A DNA stretch of 64,000 bases from Bacillus dicomae (GCF_006494425.1 NZ_VHIV01000001.1:124001-188000), one strand, 5' to 3'. Positions 18,655 to 28,386 are shown, counted from the stretch's first letter. The notes: generated by a model not told the origin, from the sequence alone. Numbers and translations: made by a program.

Positions 18655-19536
18655 TTAGTCTTGTGGTACAAACGCTTTCCAAGAAGATAGATCCATATCT
18701 TCTTTTAATATAGATGAAGCAGGGAAGACGAATGACCACGGCTTTGTAGTGTTTGCTTTAATTTCAAGGTTCGGTAATGTGAAAGCACCTTTAACAACAA
18801 TTGCACCTGTGGCATCTTCAATATGAAGAGGAAGTTGCTCGAGTTGAATGTTGTCTTTGCAACCGTTACGAATAAGGAGCGTTGTATGTAAATCACCGTT
18901 TTCTTTTCGTGCAGCTTGTAGACCTAGGAAGTTAATTTCACCATCATTTGGAGGTGTTAAATTGTCTACGAAATTACGTAAAGCTTCTTTGCTTGCTTCA
19001 GGTAACTGAGCTTCCCAAGATGGATCTAAATCTAATACATGCTTACTTTCAAGTTCAAACGCTAATTCCCAATCTGTTTGCGATAATTCAGCATCTGTAA
19101 TTGTTTCTTGCTCAAATGTAAAGATAAATGGCATATTTACATTTGCAGGAATATCTCCTAATGCAGAAAGGTTAAATGTTTTTCGTGCGCATAGTTTCTT
19201 CTCTTTATTTAGAAGAATTAATGAAACCTCTTCGAAAGAAATTGGTTTTGGAACTGTGCTGCGAACAAATACAGCTACATCATAACCATTATCACGTTTT
19301 TCAACCTCAATCCCAGATAAAGAAATTTGATATTCTTGTAAACGTGGTAGTTCTTTATGTAAAAATTGATAAATATATTTTTGTTCTTGTGCTACTGCAC
19401 CCCAGCTAGGGTGGAAGTAAAGCGTTGGTTTTACAGTTTTATTTTCAGTAGTTGTTTCTTCTTGTCCGAATAATTGATTACTAGAGACAGTCGTATCTTT
19501 TCCGTTTTTCTTAGCTTTTTTTAGGAATGATAACAT
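18655..19536 (-). CDS. slaP: Accessory Sec S-layer assembly protein SlaP
   Basis: SlaP (293 residues) is required with SecA2 for efficient secretion of Sap and EA1 in B. anthracis. I recognise it from overall sequence and from location directly behind secA2. The protein has no signal peptide and begins with a basic stretch MLSFLKKAKKNGKD. It consists of two similar beta-rich halves, about residues 40-180 and 185-293. A good ribosome site (GAGGTGAAAGATT) precedes the ATG and lies at the secA2 stop. The 14-base gap indicates a secA2-slaP operon. Confidence 0.88.
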   Translation of the reverse strand: MLSFLKKAKKNGKDTTVSSNQLFGQEETTTENKTVKPTLYFHPSWGAVAQEQKYIYQFLHKELPRLQEYQISLSGIEVEKRDNGYDVAVFVRSTVPKPISFEEVSLILLNKEKKLCARKTFNLSALGDIPANVNMPFIFTFEQETITDAELSQTDWELAFELESKHVLDLDPSWEAQLPEASKEALRNFVDNLTPPNDGEINFLGLQAARKENGDLHTTLLIRNGCKDNIQLEQLPLHIEDATGAIVVKGAFTLPNLEIKANTTKPWSFVFPASSILKEDMDLSSWKAFVPQD

Positions 19537-19550
19537 AATCTTTCACCTCG

Positions 19551-21917
19551 TTATTGTACGTTTTCAGGAACTCCTAAATGTCTTGCAACATAGCGGCACA
19601 TTTCTTTTTCAAAATTACCATATGTGTATAAGAAGATATCTAAACCTTCTTTTTGATAAAGACGAGTAGGGTCTTCTTGTTGATATTGTCTTAGCCCGAT
19701 GCCTTCTTTTAAGTGGGTCATTGCATCTAAGTGATTGACCCAGTTCTGATCTAGGAAATGAAGGGCAACATATCGTAGCGACTGTTGTAAATCAGCATTG
19801 CTATTTAGCTCATTTACGCGCTCTTTATAAAGAGATAATGTTTCTTTCAAAACGGATTGTAAATCTTCCGGTGAATGTACATTATTCGCTGATAGTGATG
19901 GCATGTTGTCTACTGGTAAAATTTCGTTTAGATTTTCTGTTAAACGAGCAAAATCCCATTCTTCCGGAAGCATACCTTCTAAAAGATATTGCTTAGAAAT
20001 GGCTTCTACAGCATGATCAATCATTGGAAGAATAATTCCAATCATATTTGTATCTTCTTGTAACAAGTTATTACGTAATTTATAAATAACGTTACGTTGG
20101 TCATTTATTACATCATCTAACTTTAAATTGTACTCACGCATTGAGAAATGGCTACCTTCACAAATTAATTGTGTACGGTTCACGAAATCATGGACTTTAG
20201 AAGTGAGAATAAGTCCAGCTTCATCTGTTTTCAGTGATTTCGTTAATTTCTCGACTTCTTCATGTGCGAAACGTTGTAGCATTTCATCTTCTAAAGAAAG
20301 GAAGAACTGAGAGCTACCTGGGTCACCTTGGCGTCCAGCACGACCTTTTAGCTGATTGTCAACGCGTCTTGATTCATGGCGTTCTGTCCCAATTACATGT
20401 AATCCACCAAGTTCGTGAACACCCTCACCTAGTAAAATATCAGTACCGCGTCCAGCCATATTCGTCGCAATTGTAATTTGTCCTTTTTGTCCAGCAGTTG
20501 CGATTAAATCGGCCTCTTGCTCTGCGCTTTTCGCATTTAATAATTGATATGTAATATTAGCTTCATCTAAGTAACGAGCAACGGTTTCTGATTGTAAAAT
20601 AGACATCGTCCCAATTAAAATCGGGCGTCCTTGTTTATTGTGTTTTAGAACATCTTCACGCACAGCTTTATATTTAGCATCGGCTGTTACGTACACGACG
20701 TCATTTTTGTCTTCACGAATGATAGGACGGTTTGTCGGAATTGGCATAACTTCCATGTTATATACACGGTTAAATTCTTTTTCCTCCGTTTTTGCTGTAC
20801 CTGTCATACCAGATAATGCTGGATACATACGGAAGAAGTTTTGAATTGTAATGGATGCTTGTGTTTGGTTTTCTTCTGTAATTTCTAAACCTTCTTTTGC
20901 TTCAAGAGCTTGGTGTAAGCCGTCACTTAAAGAGCGACCGTCCATAACGCGGCCCGTGAAAATATCTACAAGTAGAATTTTTTCATCATGAACAATATAG
21001 TCAACATCACATTGGAAAGCGACATGAGCTCGTAATGCTTGAATCATATAATGATATAAAGTTTGATGCTCTAAATCATACAGGTTCTCGATATCGAATA
21101 AATCTTCAATTTTTGTAATACCGTCTTCTGTAAAACTAGCAGATTTCGATTCTGCATCGTACGTGTAATGAAGAGTATCCTGGAATGATTTAATAACTTT
21201 TGCACATAAATAGTGTAAATCAGAGCTGCTTGATTTTTTACCAGCGATAATAAGAGGCGTCTTTGCTTCATCAATTAAAACGCTATCAATCTCATCGATA
21301 ATAGCAAAATGATAGGGGCGTTGTACCTGCTCATTTTTTGAAGCGGCCATATTATCACGTAGATAGTCAAAGCCAAATTCTGTTCCAATACCATATGTAA
21401 TATCAGCTTCGTAAGCAAGTTTCTTTTCGGAAGGATCGATTTGAGGAATATTCAATCCAACCTTTAAACCTAGAAATTCATGAACTTGGCCAATTAATTC
21501 TTTATCTCGCTTTGCTAAATAGTCGTTTACAGTAATAACGTGAACGCCTTTTCCTTCAAGAGCACGTACGTATGTTGGAAGAGAAGAAACTAATGTTTTT
21601 CCTTCACCAGTTGGCATCTCTGCAATATTACCTTCTAATAGTACAAGTCCACCAATTAACTGCACATCGTAGTGGCGTAATCCAAGTACACGCTTTGCTG
21701 CTTCACGTACGACAGCGAAGGCTTCAACTTTTATATCATCCACTGTTTTTCCATCACGTAGCATGTTTTTAAAAGTGATTGTTTTATTACGTAATTCTTC
21801 ATCAGATAAATCAGATAGTTTTTCTTCTAAATTATTAATGTCTTGAACAAGTTGTTCATATTTTTTTAGTTTTCTCTTTTGAGAATCTCCTAACAGCTTT
21901 TTTACCGAATTCAGCAT
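19551..21917 (-). CDS. secA2: Accessory preprotein translocase ATPase SecA2
   Basis: SecA-family motor (788 residues) dedicated to S-layer protein export. Visible features are Walker A MPTGEGKT near residue 99, the DEAD-like IIDEIDSVLIDEAKTP, and motif VI-type TERHESRRVDNQLKGRAGRQGD. It lacks the C-terminal CxCx8CH zinc motif of housekeeping SecA, ending in ARHLGVPENVQ, as expected for an accessory SecA2. The frame extends to 22121, but that extension is AT-rich and non-conserved. ATG 21917, ten bases after GAGGAG, gives MLNSVKKLLGDSQKRKLKKY, the normal SecA start. Divergent from csaA. Confidence 0.93.
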   Translation of the reverse strand: MLNSVKKLLGDSQKRKLKKYEQLVQDINNLEEKLSDLSDEELRNKTITFKNMLRDGKTVDDIKVEAFAVVREAAKRVLGLRHYDVQLIGGLVLLEGNIAEMPTGEGKTLVSSLPTYVRALEGKGVHVITVNDYLAKRDKELIGQVHEFLGLKVGLNIPQIDPSEKKLAYEADITYGIGTEFGFDYLRDNMAASKNEQVQRPYHFAIIDEIDSVLIDEAKTPLIIAGKKSSSSDLHYLCAKVIKSFQDTLHYTYDAESKSASFTEDGITKIEDLFDIENLYDLEHQTLYHYMIQALRAHVAFQCDVDYIVHDEKILLVDIFTGRVMDGRSLSDGLHQALEAKEGLEITEENQTQASITIQNFFRMYPALSGMTGTAKTEEKEFNRVYNMEVMPIPTNRPIIREDKNDVVYVTADAKYKAVREDVLKHNKQGRPILIGTMSILQSETVARYLDEANITYQLLNAKSAEQEADLIATAGQKGQITIATNMAGRGTDILLGEGVHELGGLHVIGTERHESRRVDNQLKGRAGRQGDPGSSQFFLSLEDEMLQRFAHEEVEKLTKSLKTDEAGLILTSKVHDFVNRTQLICEGSHFSMREYNLKLDDVINDQRNVIYKLRNNLLQEDTNMIGIILPMIDHAVEAISKQYLLEGMLPEEWDFARLTENLNEILPVDNMPSLSANNVHSPEDLQSVLKETLSLYKERVNELNSNADLQQSLRYVALHFLDQNWVNHLDAMTHLKEGIGLRQYQQEDPTRLYQKEGLDIFLYTYGNFEKEMCRYVARHLGVPENVQ

Positions 21918-22199
21918 GTTGTAAACACTCCTCTTACTGACAATAGCTACATTATAGCACATGTTTATCTCGAATAAGTAGAAGTAGTAAATTGAAGAAA
22001 AAACTGGATAGAAATAAGGTGTTATTGCACATGATATATTTGAGAGCCATAAAGAAAGAGAGTATTCAATGTATAAGAAATTTGGTATGATAGCTAAATG
22101 AGAGAAAGTGAAATTTTTCAAAAAAGAGAAGAATATAGCTATCTCGTTTTATGATGTAATATGTATGGAAATTATATATTGAAAGAAAAGAGCTAGAAA

Positions 22200-23720
22200 A
22201 TGAATAATAAGTTTGTGAAAGGCGCTGCGATTTTAACGATTACAACGTTTCTATCGAAAGTGTTGGGAAGTTTTTTTCAAATCCCATTACAAAATATAGC
22301 AGGAGATGAAGTGCTTGGGATCTTCCGCCTTGTTTTTCCTGTATATATGATAGCTTTAACTTTATCAGTAGCGGGAGTACCGCTAGCTATATCACAGTTA
22401 ATCGCTGAACTTCATGAGAAGAATGATAAAGAAGGGATTGCCAAATTATTTACGTCAGCATCTATTATTGGAGTCATATTTGGGGTGCTTGGATTTTCGG
22501 TTATTATGATTGGATCAAGTATGTTTGCAAATATGCTTGGCGGACAAGACACGAAACTCCCATTAATTGTTACTTCATTTGCTTTATTAATCGCACCATA
22601 TATGGCGGTATATCGAGGGTATTTCCAAGGTTTTGGAGATATGATTCCTACCGGGGTGTCACAAGTAATTGAGCAATTCATTCGTGTTTTCTTTATGTTA
22701 GCAATTGCATTCTTATTTGTATCTTGGAATAAAGACAGTGATGTTGTAACAGGCGGCGCAATGATTGGTTCTTGCCTTGGGGTAATTACGTCACTTATCT
22801 ATTTGAGATTGAAGTACGTAAAAAGTATATATCGTTATAAAAGTAATACATATTCACTACAAGATTTTAAGAGTAATGCAAAAAAAATACTTCAGGTTTC
22901 GATTCCAATTGCAGTTGGAGCATTATCGATGCCGGTATTAAATTTAGTTGATTCTGTAACGATTCCACATATGCTGCATGAATCTGCTACAACGATTCAA
23001 GAACAATTTGGTATATATAGTCGTGGCTTTGCGTTTACACAATTAATTGTCGTGTTTGCAAGTGCGATGGTATTTCCGTTAATCCCGTTGTTAACTGCTG
23101 CATTAACAAAGAAAGATATAGCGTTAGCAAAACAAACAATTGAACGAACAAATGAGCTTGCTCATGTTTTAACAACGCCGATAACAATCTGGCTAATGGC
23201 ACTTACAGTTCCATTAAATGTTGGATTGTTTACAGATGCTAAAGGGAGCGGAATGTTAGCTATTTTAATTGGTAGTTCGTATTTCACATCACTTATGGTA
23301 TTATCAATAGGAATTTTGCAAGGAATTAACCGTTCTAAGCAAGCGGCGTGGATAGTTGTTGGAGCGAGTTTTGTAAAATTTATATTAAATATAGTACTCG
23401 TAAGTCAATTTGGCATAACTGGTGCGGCTTATAGTACACTTATCATATATATCATGATTTGTATCGTAAATTATATATACATTCGAAAAGAATTGGCTTA
23501 TTCGATTCGCATGGGAAGATTTTTTGCTGTAATTGGAGTATCTAGTATAGTAGGTATAGGATTATATTTCACATCTACTTTAATAAATGTGGTAGATTCT
23601 AGACTTATTGCAATAATATATAGTGGTTTAGCATTTTGTGTGGCCTTGCTCATATATGGCATATGTGCATTAAAGTTGAACTGGATATCCAAAAAGCAAA
23701 TTCCATTTTTACGTAAGTAA
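22200..23720 (+). CDS. csaA: CsaA, polysaccharide flippase (MOP superfamily)
   Basis: Polytopic membrane protein (506 residues, about 14 segments) of the polysaccharide transporter/MurJ-SpoVB branch. The N-terminal signature is GAAILTITTFLSKVLGSFFQIPLQN. In B. anthracis the csaAB operon is needed to anchor SLH proteins. CsaA is the predicted transporter of the wall-polysaccharide repeat or its pyruvylated precursor across the membrane. It lies 140 bases upstream of csaB on the same strand, divergent from secA2. The ribosome site is weak (AGAAAAGAGC) at the ATG. Confidence 0.88.
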   Translation: MNNKFVKGAAILTITTFLSKVLGSFFQIPLQNIAGDEVLGIFRLVFPVYMIALTLSVAGVPLAISQLIAELHEKNDKEGIAKLFTSASIIGVIFGVLGFSVIMIGSSMFANMLGGQDTKLPLIVTSFALLIAPYMAVYRGYFQGFGDMIPTGVSQVIEQFIRVFFMLAIAFLFVSWNKDSDVVTGGAMIGSCLGVITSLIYLRLKYVKSIYRYKSNTYSLQDFKSNAKKILQVSIPIAVGALSMPVLNLVDSVTIPHMLHESATTIQEQFGIYSRGFAFTQLIVVFASAMVFPLIPLLTAALTKKDIALAKQTIERTNELAHVLTTPITIWLMALTVPLNVGLFTDAKGSGMLAILIGSSYFTSLMVLSIGILQGINRSKQAAWIVVGASFVKFILNIVLVSQFGITGAAYSTLIIYIMICIVNYIYIRKELAYSIRMGRFFAVIGVSSIVGIGLYFTSTLINVVDSRLIAIIYSGLAFCVALLIYGICALKLNWISKKQIPFLRK

Positions 23721-23860
23721 ATTTGTCCATAAATGAGTATGGCTATTTATATGTTTGTGAAAGAAATCAATTTGAAGTTATCCAACTTTTCTTATTAAGA
23801 GTTGATAGCAATTTGTTGAATGACAAAAAGTTGATTGCGAAATGTTGGAGGAGATTAAGA

Positions 23861-24964
23861 GTGCGGTTAGTTTTATCAGGATATTATGGTTTTTATAATG
23901 TTGGGGACGAAGCAATTTTGCAATCAATTATTAAAGCGCTTCATGAAGAGGATCCTACTCTTGAGCTTGTTGTACTTTCGAATGACCCCGACTATACAAG
24001 AAAAATGTACGGTGTAGAGGCAGTAAATCGTTGGGATATAAGAGCAATTTATAAGGAAATAAAGAAAAGTAATGGCTTAATTAGCGGAGGGGGAAGTCTC
24101 CTTCAAGATAAAACGAGTATTAAAAGTATTTTGTACTATACAGGTATTATGCGGATTGCTCGTTTTTTGAAGAAGCCATATTATATTTATGCGCAAGGAA
24201 TTGGTCCAATTACGAAAAGACAAAATCGTTTATTAGTGAAATGGCAAGTATCAAAAGCGGCATACATATCAGTTCGTGATGAAGATTCATTTTTGTATTT
24301 AAAAGAAATAGGAATTAAGAAAGATATCGAACTAGTTCCAGATCCAGTATTGGCATGTCAACCAGAAGGAATGAAGTCAGAGTGGCTGCAAAAACATTCG
24401 ATTCAAGGGAAAGTAATTGCAGTTAGTGTGAGGTATTGGGACGCGAAAGAAGATTATATGAAGAAGCTAGCAGATACGCTGAAAAAATTTAAGCGTGATG
24501 GATACCATATTTTATTCGTACCAATGCATGGACCATTTGATCAAAATGCATCACGCGATATTATTAACTTAATGGGAGAAGAAGCTCATATGCTTCCGTA
24601 TAAGCTGGATATTCATGAGAAAATTGCAATTTTGTCGGAATGTTCGCTTCTAATCGGAATGAGACTTCATGCACTCATACTATCTGCGGTTGCTAACATT
24701 CCTATGGTCGGTATTTCATATGATCCAAAGATCGATTCGTTTTTACAACAAGTAAATCAGCCGATTATCGGAAACGTAGATGGTGACTGGACAGCTGAAA
24801 CTTTGTATAAGGTGGCAACGAAGCAATTAGAACAAAAAGTATATGTACAAGAAACATTGGAACAAAGAGTAGAAGAATTGCGAGAACAAATTTCAACAGC
24901 GTCTCGATACATCATAAGTGACTTGAATTCAAAAGAGTGCAAAAAAAGAGGAATGGGATCTTAA
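23861..24964 (+). CDS. csaB: CsaB, polysaccharide pyruvyl transferase
   Basis: Adds ketal-pyruvate to the secondary cell wall polysaccharide, creating the ligand for SLH domains (367 residues). The N-terminus LVLSGYYGFYNVGDEAIL and the C-terminal EKIAILSECSLLIGMRLHAL are characteristic of the PS_pyruv_trans family. The frame is open from 23723, but GGAGGAG at 23847-23853 precedes GTG 23861 by seven bases, and family homology begins there. Together with csaA it equips the cell to hold Sap, EA1 and the two SLH-bearing amidases of this window. Confidence 0.93.
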   Translation: MRLVLSGYYGFYNVGDEAILQSIIKALHEEDPTLELVVLSNDPDYTRKMYGVEAVNRWDIRAIYKEIKKSNGLISGGGSLLQDKTSIKSILYYTGIMRIARFLKKPYYIYAQGIGPITKRQNRLLVKWQVSKAAYISVRDEDSFLYLKEIGIKKDIELVPDPVLACQPEGMKSEWLQKHSIQGKVIAVSVRYWDAKEDYMKKLADTLKKFKRDGYHILFVPMHGPFDQNASRDIINLMGEEAHMLPYKLDIHEKIAILSECSLLIGMRLHALILSAVANIPMVGISYDPKIDSFLQQVNQPIIGNVDGDWTAETLYKVATKQLEQKVYVQETLEQRVEELREQISTASRYIISDLNSKECKKRGMGS

Positions 24965-24966
24965 TT

Positions 24967-24988
24967 TAAGAGGACATCCTCTTTTTTA
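24967..24988 (+). terminator. Terminator of csaAB
   Basis: AAGAGGA and TCCTCTT arms followed by a T-run. Confidence 0.7.
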
Positions 24989-25007
24989 TTTTTTGAAAAA
25001 AAGAAAA

Positions 25008-25455
25008 TGTCGAAAGAAAAAATATATTTGTCGTAAAATGTCGAATTGTACAAGTGATTTTAAACTTATGCTCATAAAAAAGGAAGTTTGAAAGATAAGA
25101 TGTATGTTTAATAATCCTAACATTAATATATAAAGAATGTAAGGATTTGGCGTTTTATTTGATAAATCATTAGAAAATAGGTCTGGTAATTTCGGGAAAA
25201 CAGACGATAAGAAAAATGTCGAATCATATAAAAATAAGCTGTCGATTAATGTCGTAATATCTTTATAGCTAAATATTGAAATTGGAAACGTTTTTCTGTT
25301 ATAGTTGTAAATGGTTATAAGAAGATTGTTATAAATGTAATTCGGACGCGTTTTTCTATTCATTTAAAATATTCTGATTTTGTAATCTAGATCCTTTAAA
25401 ATGAAAGTCGAAAAAATGATCGTTTAGAATTGTGAAAATTCACTTTTTTGTCGAA
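25008..25455 (+). promoter_or_regulatory. Cluster of Spo0A-box sequences upstream of sap
   Basis: Exact TGTCGAA, the consensus 0A box (TGNCGAA), occurs at 25008, 25039, 25217 and 25449, always on the plus strand. One-mismatch forms lie at 25029 (TGTCGTA), 25240 (TGTCGAT), 25250 (TGTCGTA) and 25406 (AGTCGAA). The region is otherwise non-coding. Spo0A binding is inference from motif identity. Confidence 0.5.
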
Positions 25456-25550
25456 TTTAAGGTTTTAAATTGGATGAAAAGGGTGTATGATTCTTTAATA
25501 CGGGATATTCTATTATTCTGTACAAAGAATACTTTAACCACATTTATATC

Positions 25551-25603
25551 TACTAGTTTCAAAAATAAATAGAATATCTATTTAAAACATTATGGAACTA
25601 GTA
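25551..25603 (+). promoter_or_regulatory. 5'-leader hairpin of sap
   Basis: TACTAGTTTC (25551-25560) pairs with GGAACTAGTA (25594-25603) just upstream of the ribosome site CTAAGGAGG. A similar CTAGTTT..AAACTAG element precedes eag. It may stabilise these very abundant mRNAs. Confidence 0.5.
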
Positions 25604-25631
25604 TTACATTCCTAAGGAGGAAATATATAAA

Positions 25632-28076
25632 ATGGCAAAGACTAACTCTTACAAAAAAGTAATCGCTGGCACAATGACAGCAGCAATGGTAGCAGGTGTT
25701 GTTTCTCCAGTAGCAGCAGCAGGTAAAACATTCCCAGACGTTCCAGAAAAATTCTGGGGAGAAGAATCTATTAACTACTTAGTAGAAAAAGGCGCAGTTA
25801 AAGGTAATGATCAAGGAATGTTCGAGCCTGGAAAAGAAATCACTCGTGCAGAAGCAGCTACAATGATGGCTCAAATCTTAAACTTACCAATCGATAAAGA
25901 TGCTAAACCATCATTCGGTGATTCTCAAGGCCAATGGTATACTCCATTCATCGCAGCTGTAGAAAAAGCTGGCGTTATTAAAGGTACAGGCAACGGCTTT
26001 GAGCCAAACGGAAAAATCGACCGCGTTTCAATGGCATCTCTTCTTGTAGAAGCTTACAAATTAGATACTAAAGTAAACGGTACTCCAGCAACTAAATTCA
26101 AAGATTTAGAAACATTAAACTGGGGTAAAGAAAAAGCTAACATCCTAGTTGAATTAGGAATCTCTGTTGGTACTGGCGACAAATGGGAGCCTAAGAAAAC
26201 TGTAACTAAAGCAGAAGCTGCTCAATTTATTGCTAAAACTGACAAGCAATTCGGTACAACAGCAACAACAGTTGAATCTGCTAAAGCAGTTACAACTCAA
26301 AAAGTAGAAGTTAAATTCAGCAAAGCTGTTGAAAAATTAACTAAAGAAGATATCAAAGTAACTAACAAAGCTAACAACGATAAAGTACTAGTTAAAGAAG
26401 TAACTTTATCAGAAGATAAAAAATCTGCTACAGTTGAATTATATAGTAACTTAGCAGCTAAACAAACTTACACTGTAGATGTAAACAAAGTTGGTAAAAC
26501 AGAAGTAACTGTAGGTTCTTTAGAAGCAAAAACAATCGAAATGGCTGACCAAACAGTTGTAGCTGATGAGCCAACTGCATTACAATTCACAGTTAAAGAT
26601 GAAAACGGTACTGAAGTTGTTTCACCAGAGGGTATCGAATTTGTAACTCCAGCTGCAGAAAAAATTAATGCAAAAGGTGAAATCACTTTAGCAAAAGGTA
26701 CTTCAACTACTGTAAAAGCTGTTTATAAAAAAGACGGTAAAGTAGTAGCTGAAAGTAAAGAAGTAAAAGTTTCTGCTGAAGGTGCTGCAGTAGCTTCAAT
26801 CTCTAACTGGACAGTTGCAGAACAAAATAAAGCTGACTTTACTTCTAAAGATTTCAAACAAAACAATAAAGTTTACGAAGGCGACAACGCTTACGTTCAA
26901 GTAGAATTGAAAGATCAATTTAATGTAGTAACAACTGGAAAAGTTGAATATGAGTCATTAAACACAGAAGTTGCTGTAGTAGATAAAGCTACTGGTAAAG
27001 TAACTGTATTATCTGCAGGAAAAGCACCAGTAAAAGTAACTGTAAAAGATTCAAAAGGTAAAGAACTTGTTTCAAAAACAGTTGAAATTGAAGCTTTTGC
27101 TCAAAAAGCAATGAAAGAAATTAAATTAGAAAAAACTAACGTAGCGCTTTCTACAAAAGATGTAACAGATTTAAAAGTAAAAGCTCCAGTACTAGATCAA
27201 TATGGTAAAGAGTTTACAGCTCCTGTAACAGTGAAAGTACTTGATAAAGATGGTAAAGAATTAAAAGAACAAAAATTAGCAGCTAAATATGTGAACAAAG
27301 AATTAGTTCTGAATGCAGCAGGTCAAGAAGCTGGTAATTATACAGTTGTATTAACTGCAAAATCTGGTGAAAAAGAAGCAAAAGCTACATTAGCTCTAGA
27401 ATTAAAAGCTCCAGGTGTATTCTCTAAATTTGAAGTTCGTGGTTTAGAAAAAGAATTAGATAAATATGTTACTGAGGAAAACAAAAAGGATGCAATGAAT
27501 GTTTCAGTTCTTCCTGTAGATGCACATGGATTAGTATTAAAAGGTGCAGAAGCAGCTGAACTAAAAGTAACAACAACAAACAAAGAAGGTAAAGAAGTAG
27601 ACGCAACTGATGCACAAGTTACTGTACAAAATAACAGTGTAATTACTGTTGGTCAAGGTGCAAAAGCTGGTGAAACTTATAAAGTAACAGTTGTACTAGA
27701 TGGTAAATTAATCACAACTCATTCATTCAAAGTTGTTGATACAGCACCAACTGCTAAAGGATTAGCAGTAGAATTTACAAGCACATCTCTTAAAGAAGTA
27801 GCTCCAAATGCTGATTTAAAAGCTGCACTTTTAAATATCTTATCTGTTGATGGTGTACCTGCAAGTACAGCAAAAGCAACAGTTTCTAATGTAGAATTTG
27901 TTTCTGCTGACACAAATGTTGTAGCTGAAAATGGTACAGTTGGTGCAAAAGGTGCAACATCTATCTATGTGAAAAACCTGACAGTTGTAAAAGATGGAAA
28001 AGAGCAAAAAGTAGAATTTGATAAAGCTGTACAAGTTGCAGTTTCTATTAAAGAAGCAAAACCTGCAACAAAATAA
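25632..28076 (+). CDS. sap: S-layer protein Sap
   Basis: Surface-array protein of 814 residues. The signal peptide occupies about 1-29 (cleavage after SPVAAA). Three SLH repeats (about 32-205) carry ITRAEAATM, IDRVSMASL and VTKAEAAQF and bind the pyruvylated wall polysaccharide. The remaining 600 residues are beta-rich Ig-like domains that form the lattice. Composition is Lys/Ala/Val-rich with strongly biased codons and a very strong AAGGAGG site, as expected of one of the cell's most abundant proteins. Export depends on SecA2/SlaP. In B. anthracis sap is expressed in exponential phase and gives way to eag. Confidence 0.95.
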   Translation: MAKTNSYKKVIAGTMTAAMVAGVVSPVAAAGKTFPDVPEKFWGEESINYLVEKGAVKGNDQGMFEPGKEITRAEAATMMAQILNLPIDKDAKPSFGDSQGQWYTPFIAAVEKAGVIKGTGNGFEPNGKIDRVSMASLLVEAYKLDTKVNGTPATKFKDLETLNWGKEKANILVELGISVGTGDKWEPKKTVTKAEAAQFIAKTDKQFGTTATTVESAKAVTTQKVEVKFSKAVEKLTKEDIKVTNKANNDKVLVKEVTLSEDKKSATVELYSNLAAKQTYTVDVNKVGKTEVTVGSLEAKTIEMADQTVVADEPTALQFTVKDENGTEVVSPEGIEFVTPAAEKINAKGEITLAKGTSTTVKAVYKKDGKVVAESKEVKVSAEGAAVASISNWTVAEQNKADFTSKDFKQNNKVYEGDNAYVQVELKDQFNVVTTGKVEYESLNTEVAVVDKATGKVTVLSAGKAPVKVTVKDSKGKELVSKTVEIEAFAQKAMKEIKLEKTNVALSTKDVTDLKVKAPVLDQYGKEFTAPVTVKVLDKDGKELKEQKLAAKYVNKELVLNAAGQEAGNYTVVLTAKSGEKEAKATLALELKAPGVFSKFEVRGLEKELDKYVTEENKKDAMNVSVLPVDAHGLVLKGAEAAELKVTTTNKEGKEVDATDAQVTVQNNSVITVGQGAKAGETYKVTVVLDGKLITTHSFKVVDTAPTAKGLAVEFTSTSLKEVAPNADLKAALLNILSVDGVPASTAKATVSNVEFVSADTNVVAENGTVGAKGATSIYVKNLTVVKDGKEQKVEFDKAVQVAVSIKEAKPATK

Positions 28077-28109
28077 TTAAAAATCATTTGATACATGAAA
28101 TGATTAATA

Positions 28110-28160
28110 AAAGCCTATGAGAAAATAGACAAAAGTCTATGAGTATCATAGGCTTTTTTA
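28110..28160 (+). terminator. Terminator of sap
   Basis: AAAGCCTATGA and TCATAGGCTTT arms, with an inner TAGAC/GTCTA stem, followed by a T-run. A second AT hairpin (AATCATTT/AAATGATT) lies at 28082-28106. Confidence 0.85.
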
Positions 28161-28203
28161 TTTTGATTTTATTTCATATACATTTGAGGTTGAAGGGAAG
28201 AGT

Positions 28204-28360
28204 TTTATCCCGCATTAACGGGCAGTAAGACCCCCACCTCAAAATTCAGCGGAAGCAAAGAAGTTAGGTGGGGGATCAACTGCCCGTAAAAGCCCGATTG
28301 GTTCAACTAATAATCAGTGGGGGATGAACAAAACCCTCACTGATTAAAGTTTCACTTTAT
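28204..28360 (+). repeat. bcr1-type repeat element, copy 1
   Basis: About 150 bp between direct repeats TTTAT at 28204-28208 and 28356-28360, as known for bcr1 elements of the B. cereus group. Inside are nested hairpins: ACGGGCAGT with ACTGCCCGT, CCCCCACCT with AGGTGGGGG, and AATCAGTG with CACTGATT. It lies in the sap-eag intergenic region and has no coding capacity. Confidence 0.88.
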
Positions 28361-28372
28361 TGAGAAATAAAT

Positions 28373-28386
28373 CGAAAACGCTTTCA
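28373..28386 (-). promoter_or_regulatory. cre-like site between sap and eag
   Basis: On the minus strand TGAAAGCGTTTTCG matches TGWAANCGNTNWCA at 13 of 14 positions. It lies about 570 bases before the eag start, so relevance is uncertain. Confidence 0.3.

Noticed and set aside
21918-22121. N-terminal extension of SecA2 to 22121
   Set aside because: AT-rich, contains no SecA homology, and a good ribosome site precedes the internal ATG at 21917.
24986-25363. 125-codon minus-strand frame upstream of sap
   Set aside because: No ribosome site, extreme Phe/Ile/Tyr content typical of AT-rich DNA read backwards, and it overlaps the regulatory box cluster.
27338-27583. Minus-strand frames inside sap and eag
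   Set aside because: They are antisense readings of highly biased coding sequence, with no ribosome sites.
28204-28360. Insertion sequence
   Set aside because: About 150 bp with no transposase. Hairpins and 5-bp flanks fit bcr1, a non-autonomous repeat.
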